Below, in pieces: positions 1-5,969 of a stretch of 7,028 bases of DNA. Position 1 is the first letter of the stretch. Each line of letters begins with the position of its first letter. The stretch is taken from NCBI GenBank assembly GCA_958425285.1, contig CATZVV010000093.1, positions 1-7,028 on the forward strand. The letters run 5' to 3'. The position numbers were made by a program, and so were the translations under genes. The notes beneath the pieces are model-generated. The model saw only the letters and a list, made by a program, of their open reading frames with translations, ran no database searches and had not been told where the DNA came from. Source of the stretch: an uncultured Lachnoclostridium sp. Its GTDB lineage: Bacteria; Bacillota; Clostridia; Lachnospirales; Lachnospiraceae.

Positions 1-273
1 AACCAGCTTCATGGCTTCCCAGTTGACCAAAATCTTCTCAACAGATTCGCTACTGATTCTCCGAAACGATTCTGCCATCGCAGCTGGAAGCCCCATTTTT
101 TTAAACATCCCATCGACAGAATCACCAGTATGCTTGATATATTCTTCATAAGACGGACAATGGTCATCTCCGACTATTTCTTTATAGCTGCCAAAAAAAG
201 CAGCTTTCTGGACTTTGCTAGAATCAATCAGGCAACCGTCCAAATCAAAAATCAGATATAAACTTTTATTCAC
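1..273 (-). CDS. HAD-superfamily phosphatase, N-terminal part (cut by left window edge)
   Basis: This is the first 91 codons of a HAD-type phosphohydrolase; the rest lies beyond base 1. The protein opens with a hydrophobic strand and the HAD motif I, IFDLDGCLIDS (about residues 8-18), where the two Asp are the expected nucleophile and acid/base. The following helical stretch looks like the cap domain of phosphoglycolate-phosphatase or beta-phosphoglucomutase type HADs. The start is a GTG at 273, chosen because GGAGGG lies 6 bases upstream and the reading starts right at the first strand of the fold. It begins 21 bases after the stop of the AraD-like gene and is surely co-transcribed with it. 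In this setting it may dephosphorylate a sugar-phosphate intermediate, as KdsC does in Kdo synthesis, but a mutase or an unrelated sugar phosphatase is also possible. The family call is firm; the substrate is unknown. Confidence 0.85.
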   Translation of the reverse strand, partial: MNKSLYLIFDLDGCLIDSSKVQKAAFFGSYKEIVGDDHCPSYEEYIKHTGDSVDGMFKKMGLPAAMAESFRRISSESVEKILVNWEAMKLV

Positions 274-279
274 TATTTT

Positions 280-285
280 CCCTCC
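280..285 (-). promoter_or_regulatory. Ribosome binding site for the HAD gene
   Basis: GGAGGG on the minus strand, 6 bases before the GTG at 273. It sits in the 21-base gap after the AraD-like stop codon and is the main reason for accepting a GTG start. Confidence 0.75.
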
Positions 286-294
286 ATCCCATAA

Positions 295-954
295 TTATTT
301 TTTTTGTCCATAGTAAGCATTGGATCCATACTTACGCATAAAATGCTTGTCCAGAATATGGTGAGGAGCTAGTTCCGCATTTGGCGAAATCATGCGGATA
401 TAAATTGCCATCTTCGCAACTTCCTCAAGAACAACAGCATGGTATACAGCTTGTGCTGCCTCCTTTCCCCGCACAAACGGACCATGGCTACGGCAGATCA
501 CTCCGGGAACAAACAGCAAATTCAGGCTGCGATTCTGGAATGTTTCTACAATTACCTTTCCGGTATATGTCTCATAGTCCTTTTCCACTTCTTCTTCTGT
601 AAGATTTCGTGTACAGGGAATTGCGCCATAAAAATAATCGGCATGTGTCGTGCCATATGTTTCTATATCTTCCCCTGCCTGTGCCCACGCAACAGCAAAT
701 GGAGAATAGGTGTGAACAATTCCATCAATTTCTCCAAATGCTTTATAAAGCTCAATATGCGTTTTAGTGTCGGAAGACGGATTTAAGCTACCATCCACAA
801 TATGACCATCCAAATCAACAACGACCATGTCCTTTGCAGACAAATTCTCATACGCCACACCAGATGGTTTAATCGCGACAAGACCTCTTTCCCGGTCAAT
901 CCCGGACACACTGCCCCATGTGTAGGTGACCAAATTCCTCTTGGGCAGTTCCAT
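295..954 (-). CDS. araD: AraD-type L-ribulose-5-phosphate 4-epimerase, N-terminally truncated and probably impaired
   Basis: Class II aldolase/adducin-family protein that aligns along its whole length with E. coli AraD (recalled sequence), which interconverts L-ribulose 5-phosphate and D-xylulose 5-phosphate using a divalent metal. Residues 3-14 are LPKRNLVTYTWG; also visible are IKPSG (28-32, phosphate loop), SSDT (60-63), GTTHADYFYG (101-110, catalytic Asp106), SHGPF (156-160, a metal His) and the C-terminal YYGQ with the catalytic Tyr region. Two key positions differ: the metal motif HTH reads HTY (81-83), and the Asn of TWGNVS is Ser15. The ATG at 954 is internal to the family's normal N-terminus; the natural start lies at about 993 but is followed by an in-frame TAA. 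A weak AGG 5 bases upstream could allow re-initiation at 954. The gene follows the aldolase and precedes the HAD gene. The family is certain; activity as an epimerase is doubtful. Confidence 0.88.
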   Translation of the reverse strand: MELPKRNLVTYTWGSVSGIDRERGLVAIKPSGVAYENLSAKDMVVVDLDGHIVDGSLNPSSDTKTHIELYKAFGEIDGIVHTYSPFAVAWAQAGEDIETYGTTHADYFYGAIPCTRNLTEEEVEKDYETYTGKVIVETFQNRSLNLLFVPGVICRSHGPFVRGKEAAQAVYHAVVLEEVAKMAIYIRMISPNAELAPHHILDKHFMRKYGSNAYYGQKK

Positions 955-993
955 ATTTGCCTGATAAACTTTTTACTTTAATTCTTCCAACAT
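955..993 (-). pseudogene. Separated 5' end of the araD-like gene (start codon, 6 codons, in-frame TAA)
   Basis: Reading from an ATG at 993 gives MLEELK, then TAA (975-973), then KVYQAN, running in frame into MELPKRN of the AraD body. E. coli AraD begins MLEDLKRQVLEAN and continues ALPKHN after one residue, so this is the true N-terminus interrupted by one nonsense codon (most simply AAA or CAA to TAA). The GGGAG at 1009-1005 lies 11 bases before the ATG; a GTG directly before it (996) would be better spaced. An in-frame ATG at 1011 is also open, so the exact natural start is not settled. Confidence 0.8.
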
Positions 994-1013
994 CACTACG
1001 CTATCTCCCATGT

Positions 1014-2615
1014 TTATTCTAAAGCCTTACTATATTCGCTTTGAGTAATAAAATGAATCTCAAACTCCGGATTTGTCTGCACAATATCCGCAATCATTTC
1101 TGTATTTTCTCTTGTCAGTTCTTGTCTGTCCTTATCCTCAACGCCTGTTTCCAAATCGTTTTTATAGAACGTGTCACCTGCTGAACGGTATCCATCCAGT
1201 CCAGCTACATATACCCCTTCCACGCCGCAACGTATCAGAAGTCTAAGCAGCAAGATGGCGGAGCTATCCAGATTTACCCATCCGAATTTAATCAAAGAGC
1301 TATAGTTTACAATCGTGGTATCTTCTTCAATTGCGCCCTGAATATTCGATGTAACAATAACCTTCGTCTCAGGGGCACACTCCTGAAATTTTCTAAGATT
1401 ATATCGGTTTGTACTGCTATAAAATATGTAATCCAACTGATATCCGCTAATCACATTATTGACTGCGATGACCATCGGCTTCTTCTCATCGATAAATTTT
1501 TGAATGTGCTCCTTTTCTGCTACCACCGATTTACCTGGTGCAAGCAGCAGAATATTGCGGTTCTTGAATGTATTGCTCAGCTTTTCTAATGCCAGAGCAT
1601 CAGTCACGGGATTGTCAAAATACTCTACATAGAGCTTTTCCAGCAGAGCGTAGTCATACTTTTTCTTTTGAACATTGTCCAATAGTTCAATAATACCACG
1701 CAAATCCTTTGACTTAATATTGTGACGCTTTAGAAGCTGCTTCACATTGTAGGTATGGGCATTATAAATTCCGGCAATAAAGTAAGGAATGCTGTATCCC
1801 CAAGAGGTCACCTCCTGTGCTGATGCAATAACAGTATCAATTAAATCTAACAATTCGTCAATATTGTACTTTTCCTCATGCTTCTTATTGATAAACTGTG
1901 CAATCAATTCCGTATGGGCATTTCCCGCACTGCGACCACAGCCAAACAAAGAAGCATCCACCACAACATCCCGGTGGGCGCTCATCTTGTTGATATAACT
2001 CTGGGCATTTGCATCTGCCAGCATCAGGTTATTATGGGCATGGAAGCCCAGCAAAATATCCTTGGAGAGGTATTGGTCCGCAAGACCGGTATAGTGAAGC
2101 ATATCTTCTTCATACATTGCGCCAAAGGTATCCACAACAGAATACGCCAAAGGTTTGAACTCATTAACTTTTTCTATAAAGTCAATAATCTCCTCATCGA
2201 AAAAACCCATTGTATCTACATGCTGAACGCATACTTGATACCCCTTGGCACGAATCTGTGCTGCGTAATCCAATACCAACCCAATCTCATTCTTCTTAAA
2301 ACACACCCGGATTGCATCTATGGATCTTCCATCATACTCAGAAAGATACTTTAGGTCATACCGGCCGTAGTCTACCAAAGCTACATATGTTTTTCCTTTC
2401 TTCTTATTCTTCAGGAAAGGAATAATATCTTCTACTCTCTGGAAAGATGTACTTCCTTTGATATAGTCTGCATCTTTCAAAAAGCCACATTCTATAATAT
2501 CTACATTTGCCACCTCAAGACCATGAATCATCTTGTGGATGTTCATCTCTCCCCACATCAAATTATCAATAGGGGCTTCCCTCAAGGTACAATCCAATAG
2601 CTGCAATCTGCCCAT
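1014..2615 (-). CDS. Two-domain protein: HMGL/DRE-TIM-type aldolase fused to a Rossmann-like GT42/DUF115-like domain
   Basis: A 533-residue intact protein. Residues 1 to about 300 form an HMGL-like (DRE-TIM) barrel, related to 4-hydroxy-2-oxovalerate aldolase and to the 'aldolase catalytic domain' proteins of polysaccharide clusters. Visible motifs are LLDCTLREAP (6-15, the DxTLRDG position), ECGF (42-45), VDTFGAM (161-167), GFHAHNNLMLADANA (190-204, the HxH metal ligands) and GCGRSAGN (225-232). Such enzymes make or cleave C-C bonds next to a keto acid, often pyruvate. The usual catalytic Asp of TLRDG is Glu13 here. Residues from about 351 form a second alpha/beta domain with NILLLAPGKSV (354-364), IAVNN (383-387) and GVEGVYVAGLDGY (464-476), a layout like GT42 sialyltransferases or DUF115/MptE-like proteins; its function is not known. 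No signal peptide or membrane segment is seen. AAAGGAG lies 8 bases before the ATG, which starts 17 bases after the cytidylyltransferase stop. Likely role: aldol condensation making an ulosonic acid (inference). Confidence 0.85.
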   Translation of the reverse strand: MGRLQLLDCTLREAPIDNLMWGEMNIHKMIHGLEVANVDIIECGFLKDADYIKGSTSFQRVEDIIPFLKNKKKGKTYVALVDYGRYDLKYLSEYDGRSIDAIRVCFKKNEIGLVLDYAAQIRAKGYQVCVQHVDTMGFFDEEIIDFIEKVNEFKPLAYSVVDTFGAMYEEDMLHYTGLADQYLSKDILLGFHAHNNLMLADANAQSYINKMSAHRDVVVDASLFGCGRSAGNAHTELIAQFINKKHEEKYNIDELLDLIDTVIASAQEVTSWGYSIPYFIAGIYNAHTYNVKQLLKRHNIKSKDLRGIIELLDNVQKKKYDYALLEKLYVEYFDNPVTDALALEKLSNTFKNRNILLLAPGKSVVAEKEHIQKFIDEKKPMVIAVNNVISGYQLDYIFYSSTNRYNLRKFQECAPETKVIVTSNIQGAIEEDTTIVNYSSLIKFGWVNLDSSAILLLRLLIRCGVEGVYVAGLDGYRSAGDTFYKNDLETGVEDKDRQELTRENTEMIADIVQTNPEFEIHFITQSEYSKALE

Positions 2616-2632
2616 AAATCGTACTCCTTTCT

Positions 2633-3460
2633 TTATTTGATTAAGCCAAGTACATTCGCTCTTTTGCCGTCCGGCATTTCCAACAGAACCTTAGCCAGTT
2701 TCTCATCGCTTAACTGTGAAATCATCTTTCCGAGAACATAGTGGTAAACCGCCTCACCATCCTTCGAATTGATACCCTTTGCCATCATCGCATCATCATC
2801 CATGTGATACTGCATTCTGGCAAGCAGATAATCAAAGATGGTATCAATATCGGTAGAGGTCTTCAAATCCACCTCCAGACCATAAGGATTATGACCGAAG
2901 TAGTAATGCCACTCTCTCATACTTGCTTTAGGTGCAAGTTGAATACCGTCGGTAAAGAAATACAGCTTGTCCAAATCCTGCGAATTTCTATGATCTGGCC
3001 CCCACTTAAAGGTGTATGGCTTCATGTCCTTATCCAGAAGGTAATGGTGATACTCCATCACAGTGATCAGGGAATCATAGCCCTCTTTGAGCTTCTCAAA
3101 ATAGGTCTTGCAGCCCTTTCTGTAGACATCTGCGCCTACCATTGGAGAAGTGCAGCAAGCCCACATAACATGATCCTCTCTGGCTTCACCAGTGATGTAG
3201 TACAGGAAATCCTGGAAAGGAAGTGTCTCTGCAGAATATTCATAAGGACGCTTAATTGCTCTGGCACCTTCCTTATCTGCCATTGCAAGGATGTCATCAT
3301 CCTCAGAGGATACGATTACCTCAGCGATAGCATCCACCTGCTTCAGCTGACGGATTTTGTGGACAAGAAGGTTGGATTCACCAAATTCCAACGTATTTTT
3401 GCTTGGCAGACGATTGCTCATGCCTTTTGCTGGGATAATTGCAGTAACTTTTTCTCTCAT
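2633..3460 (-). CDS. CMP-sugar synthetase-like cytidylyltransferase (NeuA/KdsB superfamily)
   Basis: A 275-residue nucleotidyltransferase of the acylneuraminate/Kdo cytidylyltransferase superfamily, expected to activate a keto-sugar acid with CTP in the cytosol. The nucleotide-binding loop is IIPAKGMSNRLPSKN (8-22; the family form is IIPARGGSKGIPxKN). It is followed by SSEDDDI (51-57), RPYEYSAET (71-79), CCTSPMV (102-108, where NeuA proteins usually have LLQPTSPL) and LEVDLKTSTDID (195-206, the metal-site end of the fold). About 50 residues after that, from roughly 225, exceed the usual family end and are mostly helical and charged. AGGAGAG lies 6 bases before the ATG at 3460, and the gap to the acetyltransferase reading frame is only 14 bases. 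Its place directly before an aldolase suggests the aldolase product is its substrate. Neu5Ac, Kdo or a pseudaminic-type sugar cannot be told from sequence; the changed loop argues against plain NeuA. Confidence 0.85.
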   Translation of the reverse strand: MREKVTAIIPAKGMSNRLPSKNTLEFGESNLLVHKIRQLKQVDAIAEVIVSSEDDDILAMADKEGARAIKRPYEYSAETLPFQDFLYYITGEAREDHVMWACCTSPMVGADVYRKGCKTYFEKLKEGYDSLITVMEYHHYLLDKDMKPYTFKWGPDHRNSQDLDKLYFFTDGIQLAPKASMREWHYYFGHNPYGLEVDLKTSTDIDTIFDYLLARMQYHMDDDAMMAKGINSKDGEAVYHYVLGKMISQLSDEKLAKVLLEMPDGKRANVLGLIK

Positions 3461-3582
3461 AAACTTCTCTCCTATTATTCTTTGTTTTTGAAGAAATCAC
3501 GCTTTTGTCGTAACTCATCATCGCTCATATTCCACCATTCCATCTGCTCCAACGATGCAATTTTCTCATCATCAAAACGGTA

Positions 3583-4017
3583 TTATATGATTTTTGCTGG
3601 AACACCGCCTACAACTGCATAAGGTGGCACATTCTTGGTAACCACGGCACCGGCTCCAACTACCGCACCGTTTCCAATGGTTACTCCACCCAGAACCGTG
3701 CTATTACTTCCTACCCAAACATCATGTCCAATGTTGACTGGGTTGGGAATATCGTTGTAAAAATCCCCAGCATCCAGCACCTTTAAATACAGTCTGGATG
3801 AAGTGGATATATGATAGATCAGATGCTCAAACATACCAATGTGGCAGTTTGTGCCAATGGAACAGAAATTTCCTATATTGGCACTTAGAATTTCGCTTCC
3901 CTTCTGCACATAGGAATGGTATCCCATTGACACATAGTCACCTATAAAAACATCCGGTGCAATTTCAGATGTTGGGGTGAGTTTTGCCTTAAATGACACA
4001 TTTATAGAATGTATCAT
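3583..4017 (-). CDS. CatB/Vat-type hexapeptide-repeat O-acetyltransferase, open core of a broken gene
   Basis: A 144-codon open core of a left-handed parallel beta-helix acetyltransferase, which would move an acetyl group from acetyl-CoA to a sugar hydroxyl or amino group of a glycan precursor. Hexapeptide repeats are clear at both ends: VFIGDYVSMG (23-32), ANIGNFCSIGTNCHIG (46-61) and VNIGHDVWVGSNSTVLGG (94-111) onwards. The motif FEHLIYHISTSS (63-74) matches the family's catalytic loop (His, five residues, then Ser-Thr), making His65 the likely catalytic residue. The ATG at 4017 has only a G run directly before it and no properly spaced ribosome site, so it is probably not a natural start. 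The core ends at PAKII, 35 codons short of the recognisable natural end. The fold could survive this, but the product may be unstable or unmade. Confidence 0.75.
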   Translation of the reverse strand: MIHSINVSFKAKLTPTSEIAPDVFIGDYVSMGYHSYVQKGSEILSANIGNFCSIGTNCHIGMFEHLIYHISTSSRLYLKVLDAGDFYNDIPNPVNIGHDVWVGSNSTVLGGVTIGNGAVVGAGAVVTKNVPPYAVVGGVPAKII

Positions 4018-4024
4018 CCCCCCC
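4018..4024 (-). repeat. G7 homopolymer at the acetyltransferase frameshift
   Basis: Seven consecutive G on the minus strand at the point where the 5' segment and the body of the acetyltransferase change frame. G6 would restore the frame. An A7 and an A6 run lie just upstream (4031-4045 region), so the stretch is rich in slippage-prone runs. This is either a mutation, a phase-variable tract or a sequencing error. Confidence 0.7.
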
Positions 4025-4109
4025 GAAATGTTTTTTTCGTTTTTTCAAGCGTAGTGTCCTGATCAGTCTCGATGGGATCAGACTCGTTACGATTTCCAAC
4101 ATTTTACTA

Positions 4110-4116
4110 CCTTCCT
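4110..4116 (-). promoter_or_regulatory. Ribosome binding site of the acetyltransferase gene
   Basis: AGGAAGG on the minus strand, 7 bases before the ATG at 4102. A site this good in front of an otherwise short reading frame is the main evidence that the gene begins here and not at the internal ATG at 4017. It follows the TGA (4140-4138) of the ruined glycosyltransferase by about 20 bases. Confidence 0.75.
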
Positions 4117-4137
4117 TTTATTGTTTTGTCTTATGCT

Positions 4138-4872
4138 TCATCTCACTTTACTTCTGATGCGTTTTTTCAAAGCATATAGCTTTCGTATTCTTATATACAA
4201 AACAGGGCATCTGGCAATCAGCCAAAGCTCCAGTTTGAATTTTAGAGAAAACTCTAGACACCTTTTTATCCTGCGAATATTCCCTGCAATATCGTTACGG
4301 AGTTCGTCAAAATAGTTCCAACACTAATCGGCTGCAATAATGTTCTTTATAAAATCGTAGTTAACCCATATATGATCCCAGAGCGCATACACATTGTCTG
4401 GATTTTCTATATAGATATTCTTCCACATGACATGGCTAGCAAGTTTCTGTTCATTTACAGAGACGTGTTGAACCAATCCGTCATTCATACAATAATGATA
4501 AAAACACTCCTTTATGCTCACAAACCGTTTTACCAGTCCTGATTTGAGAACATTATAGTTAAACTCGCCATCCTCACCTACAACGAACTTCGGGTTCAAG
4601 CGTACATTCTTAACAACCTGCTTTGAGAACAGCTTCCCCCATACAGGCCACTTGTCGTCCTTCTGGAAGCAGAGAAGAAGGCATCCAGTATGTCCTGATG
4701 ATCTGTCAGCTCTACGCCCTGCAAAACATCCACATTACCACTCCCCTCTGCACTGTCAACTTTTCTTCCGCACTCAAAAGTTCTTATAGGTATTCCCAAG
4801 GATGCTCTGTACGCATTGATCTATTGTATTTTCATTGTTATGAACCGGTACAATAACACTTACTAACTCCAT
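4138..4872 (-). pseudogene. Family 2 glycosyltransferase pseudogene (core deleted, frameshifted, nonsense codons)
   Basis: The ATG at 4872 directly follows the TAA of the upstream glycosyltransferase, with AGGGAGG 11 bases before it. It reads MELVSVIVPVHNNENTIDQC and on to YKNF, a typical GT2 N-terminus, then hits TGA (4776-4774). The expected next part, with the nucleotide-binding DDGS and metal-binding DxD motifs (about 110 residues), is missing. Sequence picks up in shifted frames: LLSAEEKL (from 4780), then VDVLQGVELTDHQDILDAFF (about 4730-4670), then back in the first frame DDKWPVWGKLFSKQ and GEDGEFNYNVLK. That frame runs to NIIAAD, a TAG (4326-4324), and continues WNYFDELRND through a basic tail to TGA (4140-4138). 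The segment 4324-4599 is the longest remaining open piece and opens with an internal Leu codon (TTG), not a real start. Without DDGS and DxD the product cannot be an active GT2. It was probably a paralogue of the gene just upstream. Confidence 0.85.
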
Positions 4873-5967
4873 TTACTTTATTACCTCCCTGCAGTTATAT
4901 AATGCAACCAGAAATTTCAGGTTTAGATTGGCAATCCGATACTTGATACCTTTGACTTCACTTTTCGCCTGACTTCTATACACTTCCCTATACTGTTTCT
5001 GAAGTATTTTGTATTCCTCTTCTTTTAAGATTTTCTGATATTGATTGGCAACATATATAATACGGTCAAGCGGCTGTTCCATCTTCTTATATATTTGTTC
5101 CATGCCACCGACCTGGGATAATGCATAGACAAGTATGTCGTTATATTTTTTCTTCTCTTCCTTAGCAAATTCGGACACAGAATAAAACTCATGGAGCAAG
5201 GCACATAGCCATCTGAATGCCCATTTTTCCTCACAGCGAAAATCCCGTCTGCATATATCCAACGCTTCACTGATTGCCTGTATATTATCAACTCTATATT
5301 TAGGTTTAATATCATGCGAATCAGAATCGTTGCGCACTAAATAATCGTACAAATTTCGGTTACAGAAGGCGATTATCTTTGCTTTTTTTAATGCGACAAG
5401 CTGAACAATATACTCTTCTGCCTTCCGTCCCACAGGGAAACGAATATCCTGCAATATATCTGCACGATACAGCTTACCCATAACAGCAACCGCTTGCTCC
5501 ATAAAATACGTTACGGCATCCTCTGCACTCAAACAATACACGTCACCTTTGTCTTTTAAGAAAAATGGTTTTGGAATAACCGCATTTCCTTTGTGATTCT
5601 GTGGATAAATCACAGATATATCCGCATTATTAACCAATGAAATCTCTACTAGAACAGAAATACATTCCGGCTCTATCCAGTCATCACTATCTACGAAAAA
5701 AATCCATTCTCCTTTTGCCGTATCAAGCCCAATATTCCTTGCCGAAGACTGCCCACCATTCTCTTTATGGATTACCTGAATGCGACAGTCTCGTGTAACC
5801 CACGCATCACAAATCTCAGGGCAGCGATCAGAACTACCATCGTCAATCAGAATCAATTCAATATTCTGATATGTTTGTTCTACAATACTTTTGATACATT
5901 GATCCAGATAAGCCTCTACTCCATATACCGGAACAATGATACTGACCAATGGATTTCCCTTTATCAT
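4873..5967 (-). CDS. Family 2 glycosyltransferase (GT-A fold), intact
   Basis: A 364-residue family 2 glycosyltransferase that would transfer a sugar from a nucleotide sugar to a lipid-linked or nascent glycan at the cytoplasmic face. The N-terminal GT-A domain shows LVSIIVPVYG (7-16), LILIDDGSSD (38-47, nucleotide binding), ENGGQSSARNIGL (69-81) and FFVDSDDWIEP (90-100, with the DxD-type metal site). After about 145 the acceptor half contains VMGKLYRADIL (162-172) and an EEY where many relatives have an ED pair. The C-terminal 120 residues are helical and basic, with no membrane span seen, suggesting peripheral attachment. A GTG at 5985 is also open, but the ATG at 5967 is preferred: GGGGAG lies 10 bases upstream, and it begins 2 bases after the stop of the upstream gene, a normal coupled arrangement. 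Donor and acceptor cannot be read from sequence. Confidence 0.9.
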   Translation of the reverse strand: MIKGNPLVSIIVPVYGVEAYLDQCIKSIVEQTYQNIELILIDDGSSDRCPEICDAWVTRDCRIQVIHKENGGQSSARNIGLDTAKGEWIFFVDSDDWIEPECISVLVEISLVNNADISVIYPQNHKGNAVIPKPFFLKDKGDVYCLSAEDAVTYFMEQAVAVMGKLYRADILQDIRFPVGRKAEEYIVQLVALKKAKIIAFCNRNLYDYLVRNDSDSHDIKPKYRVDNIQAISEALDICRRDFRCEEKWAFRWLCALLHEFYSVSEFAKEEKKKYNDILVYALSQVGGMEQIYKKMEQPLDRIIYVANQYQKILKEEEYKILQKQYREVYRSQAKSEVKGIKYRIANLNLKFLVALYNCREVIK

Positions 5968-5969
5968 CC

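Larger units (their letters stand above)
3475..4102 (-). pseudogene. Full extent of the broken acetyltransferase gene (frameshift at G7, in-frame TAA)
   Basis: The natural start is the ATG at 4102, 7 bases after a strong AGGAAGG. It reads MLEIVTSLIPSRLIRTL, then a basic stretch ending KKHFGG, and enters a run of seven G (4024-4018). With six G it would pass straight into MIHSINVSF of the acetyltransferase body; with seven it goes out of frame and stops soon after. At the other end, PAKII is followed by TAA (3585-3583) and then, still in the same frame, by YRFDDEKIASLE and a further 23 residues ending in FFKNKE and a TAA at 3477-3475. This tail resembles the normal C-terminal helix of CatB-like acetyltransferases. 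Repaired, the protein would be about 208 residues, the usual family size. Two separate lesions make real function unlikely unless slippage and a shortened product are tolerated. Confidence 0.83.

Noticed and set aside
2741..3622. Long plus-strand open frame (293 codons) opposite the cytidylyltransferase, with smaller ones at 1878-2354, 439-786 and 5949-6299
   Set aside because: All are antisense to well-supported minus-strand genes, lack ribosome sites in keeping with the operon and show no recognisable family motifs.
4059..4086. Near-repeat CGAGTCTGATC / CGAGACTGATC and a 6-base inverted repeat CTGATC/GATCAG in the acetyltransferase leader
   Set aside because: It lies inside coding sequence (SLIPSRLIR), the stem is short and no T run follows, so it does not qualify as a terminator or attenuator.
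4018..4137. Apparent intergenic region that might hold a promoter
   Set aside because: It is filled by the ribosome site and 5' end of the acetyltransferase gene; no convincing -35/-10 pair was seen on the minus strand.
4121..4315. Plus-strand 64-codon open frame between the GT2 remnant and the acetyltransferase
   Set aside because: The minus strand here encodes the C-terminal tail of the GT2 pseudogene (WNYFDELRND onwards), which explains the open stretch.
295..4326. Stop-codon recoding as an explanation for the in-frame TAA and TAG codons
   Set aside because: The intact genes here end in TAA, and the broken genes also have frameshifts, a deletion or changed active-site residues, so ordinary mutation fits better.
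5025..5315. Minus-strand 96-codon frame within the intact GT2
   Set aside because: It overlaps the GT2 in another frame and has no independent support.
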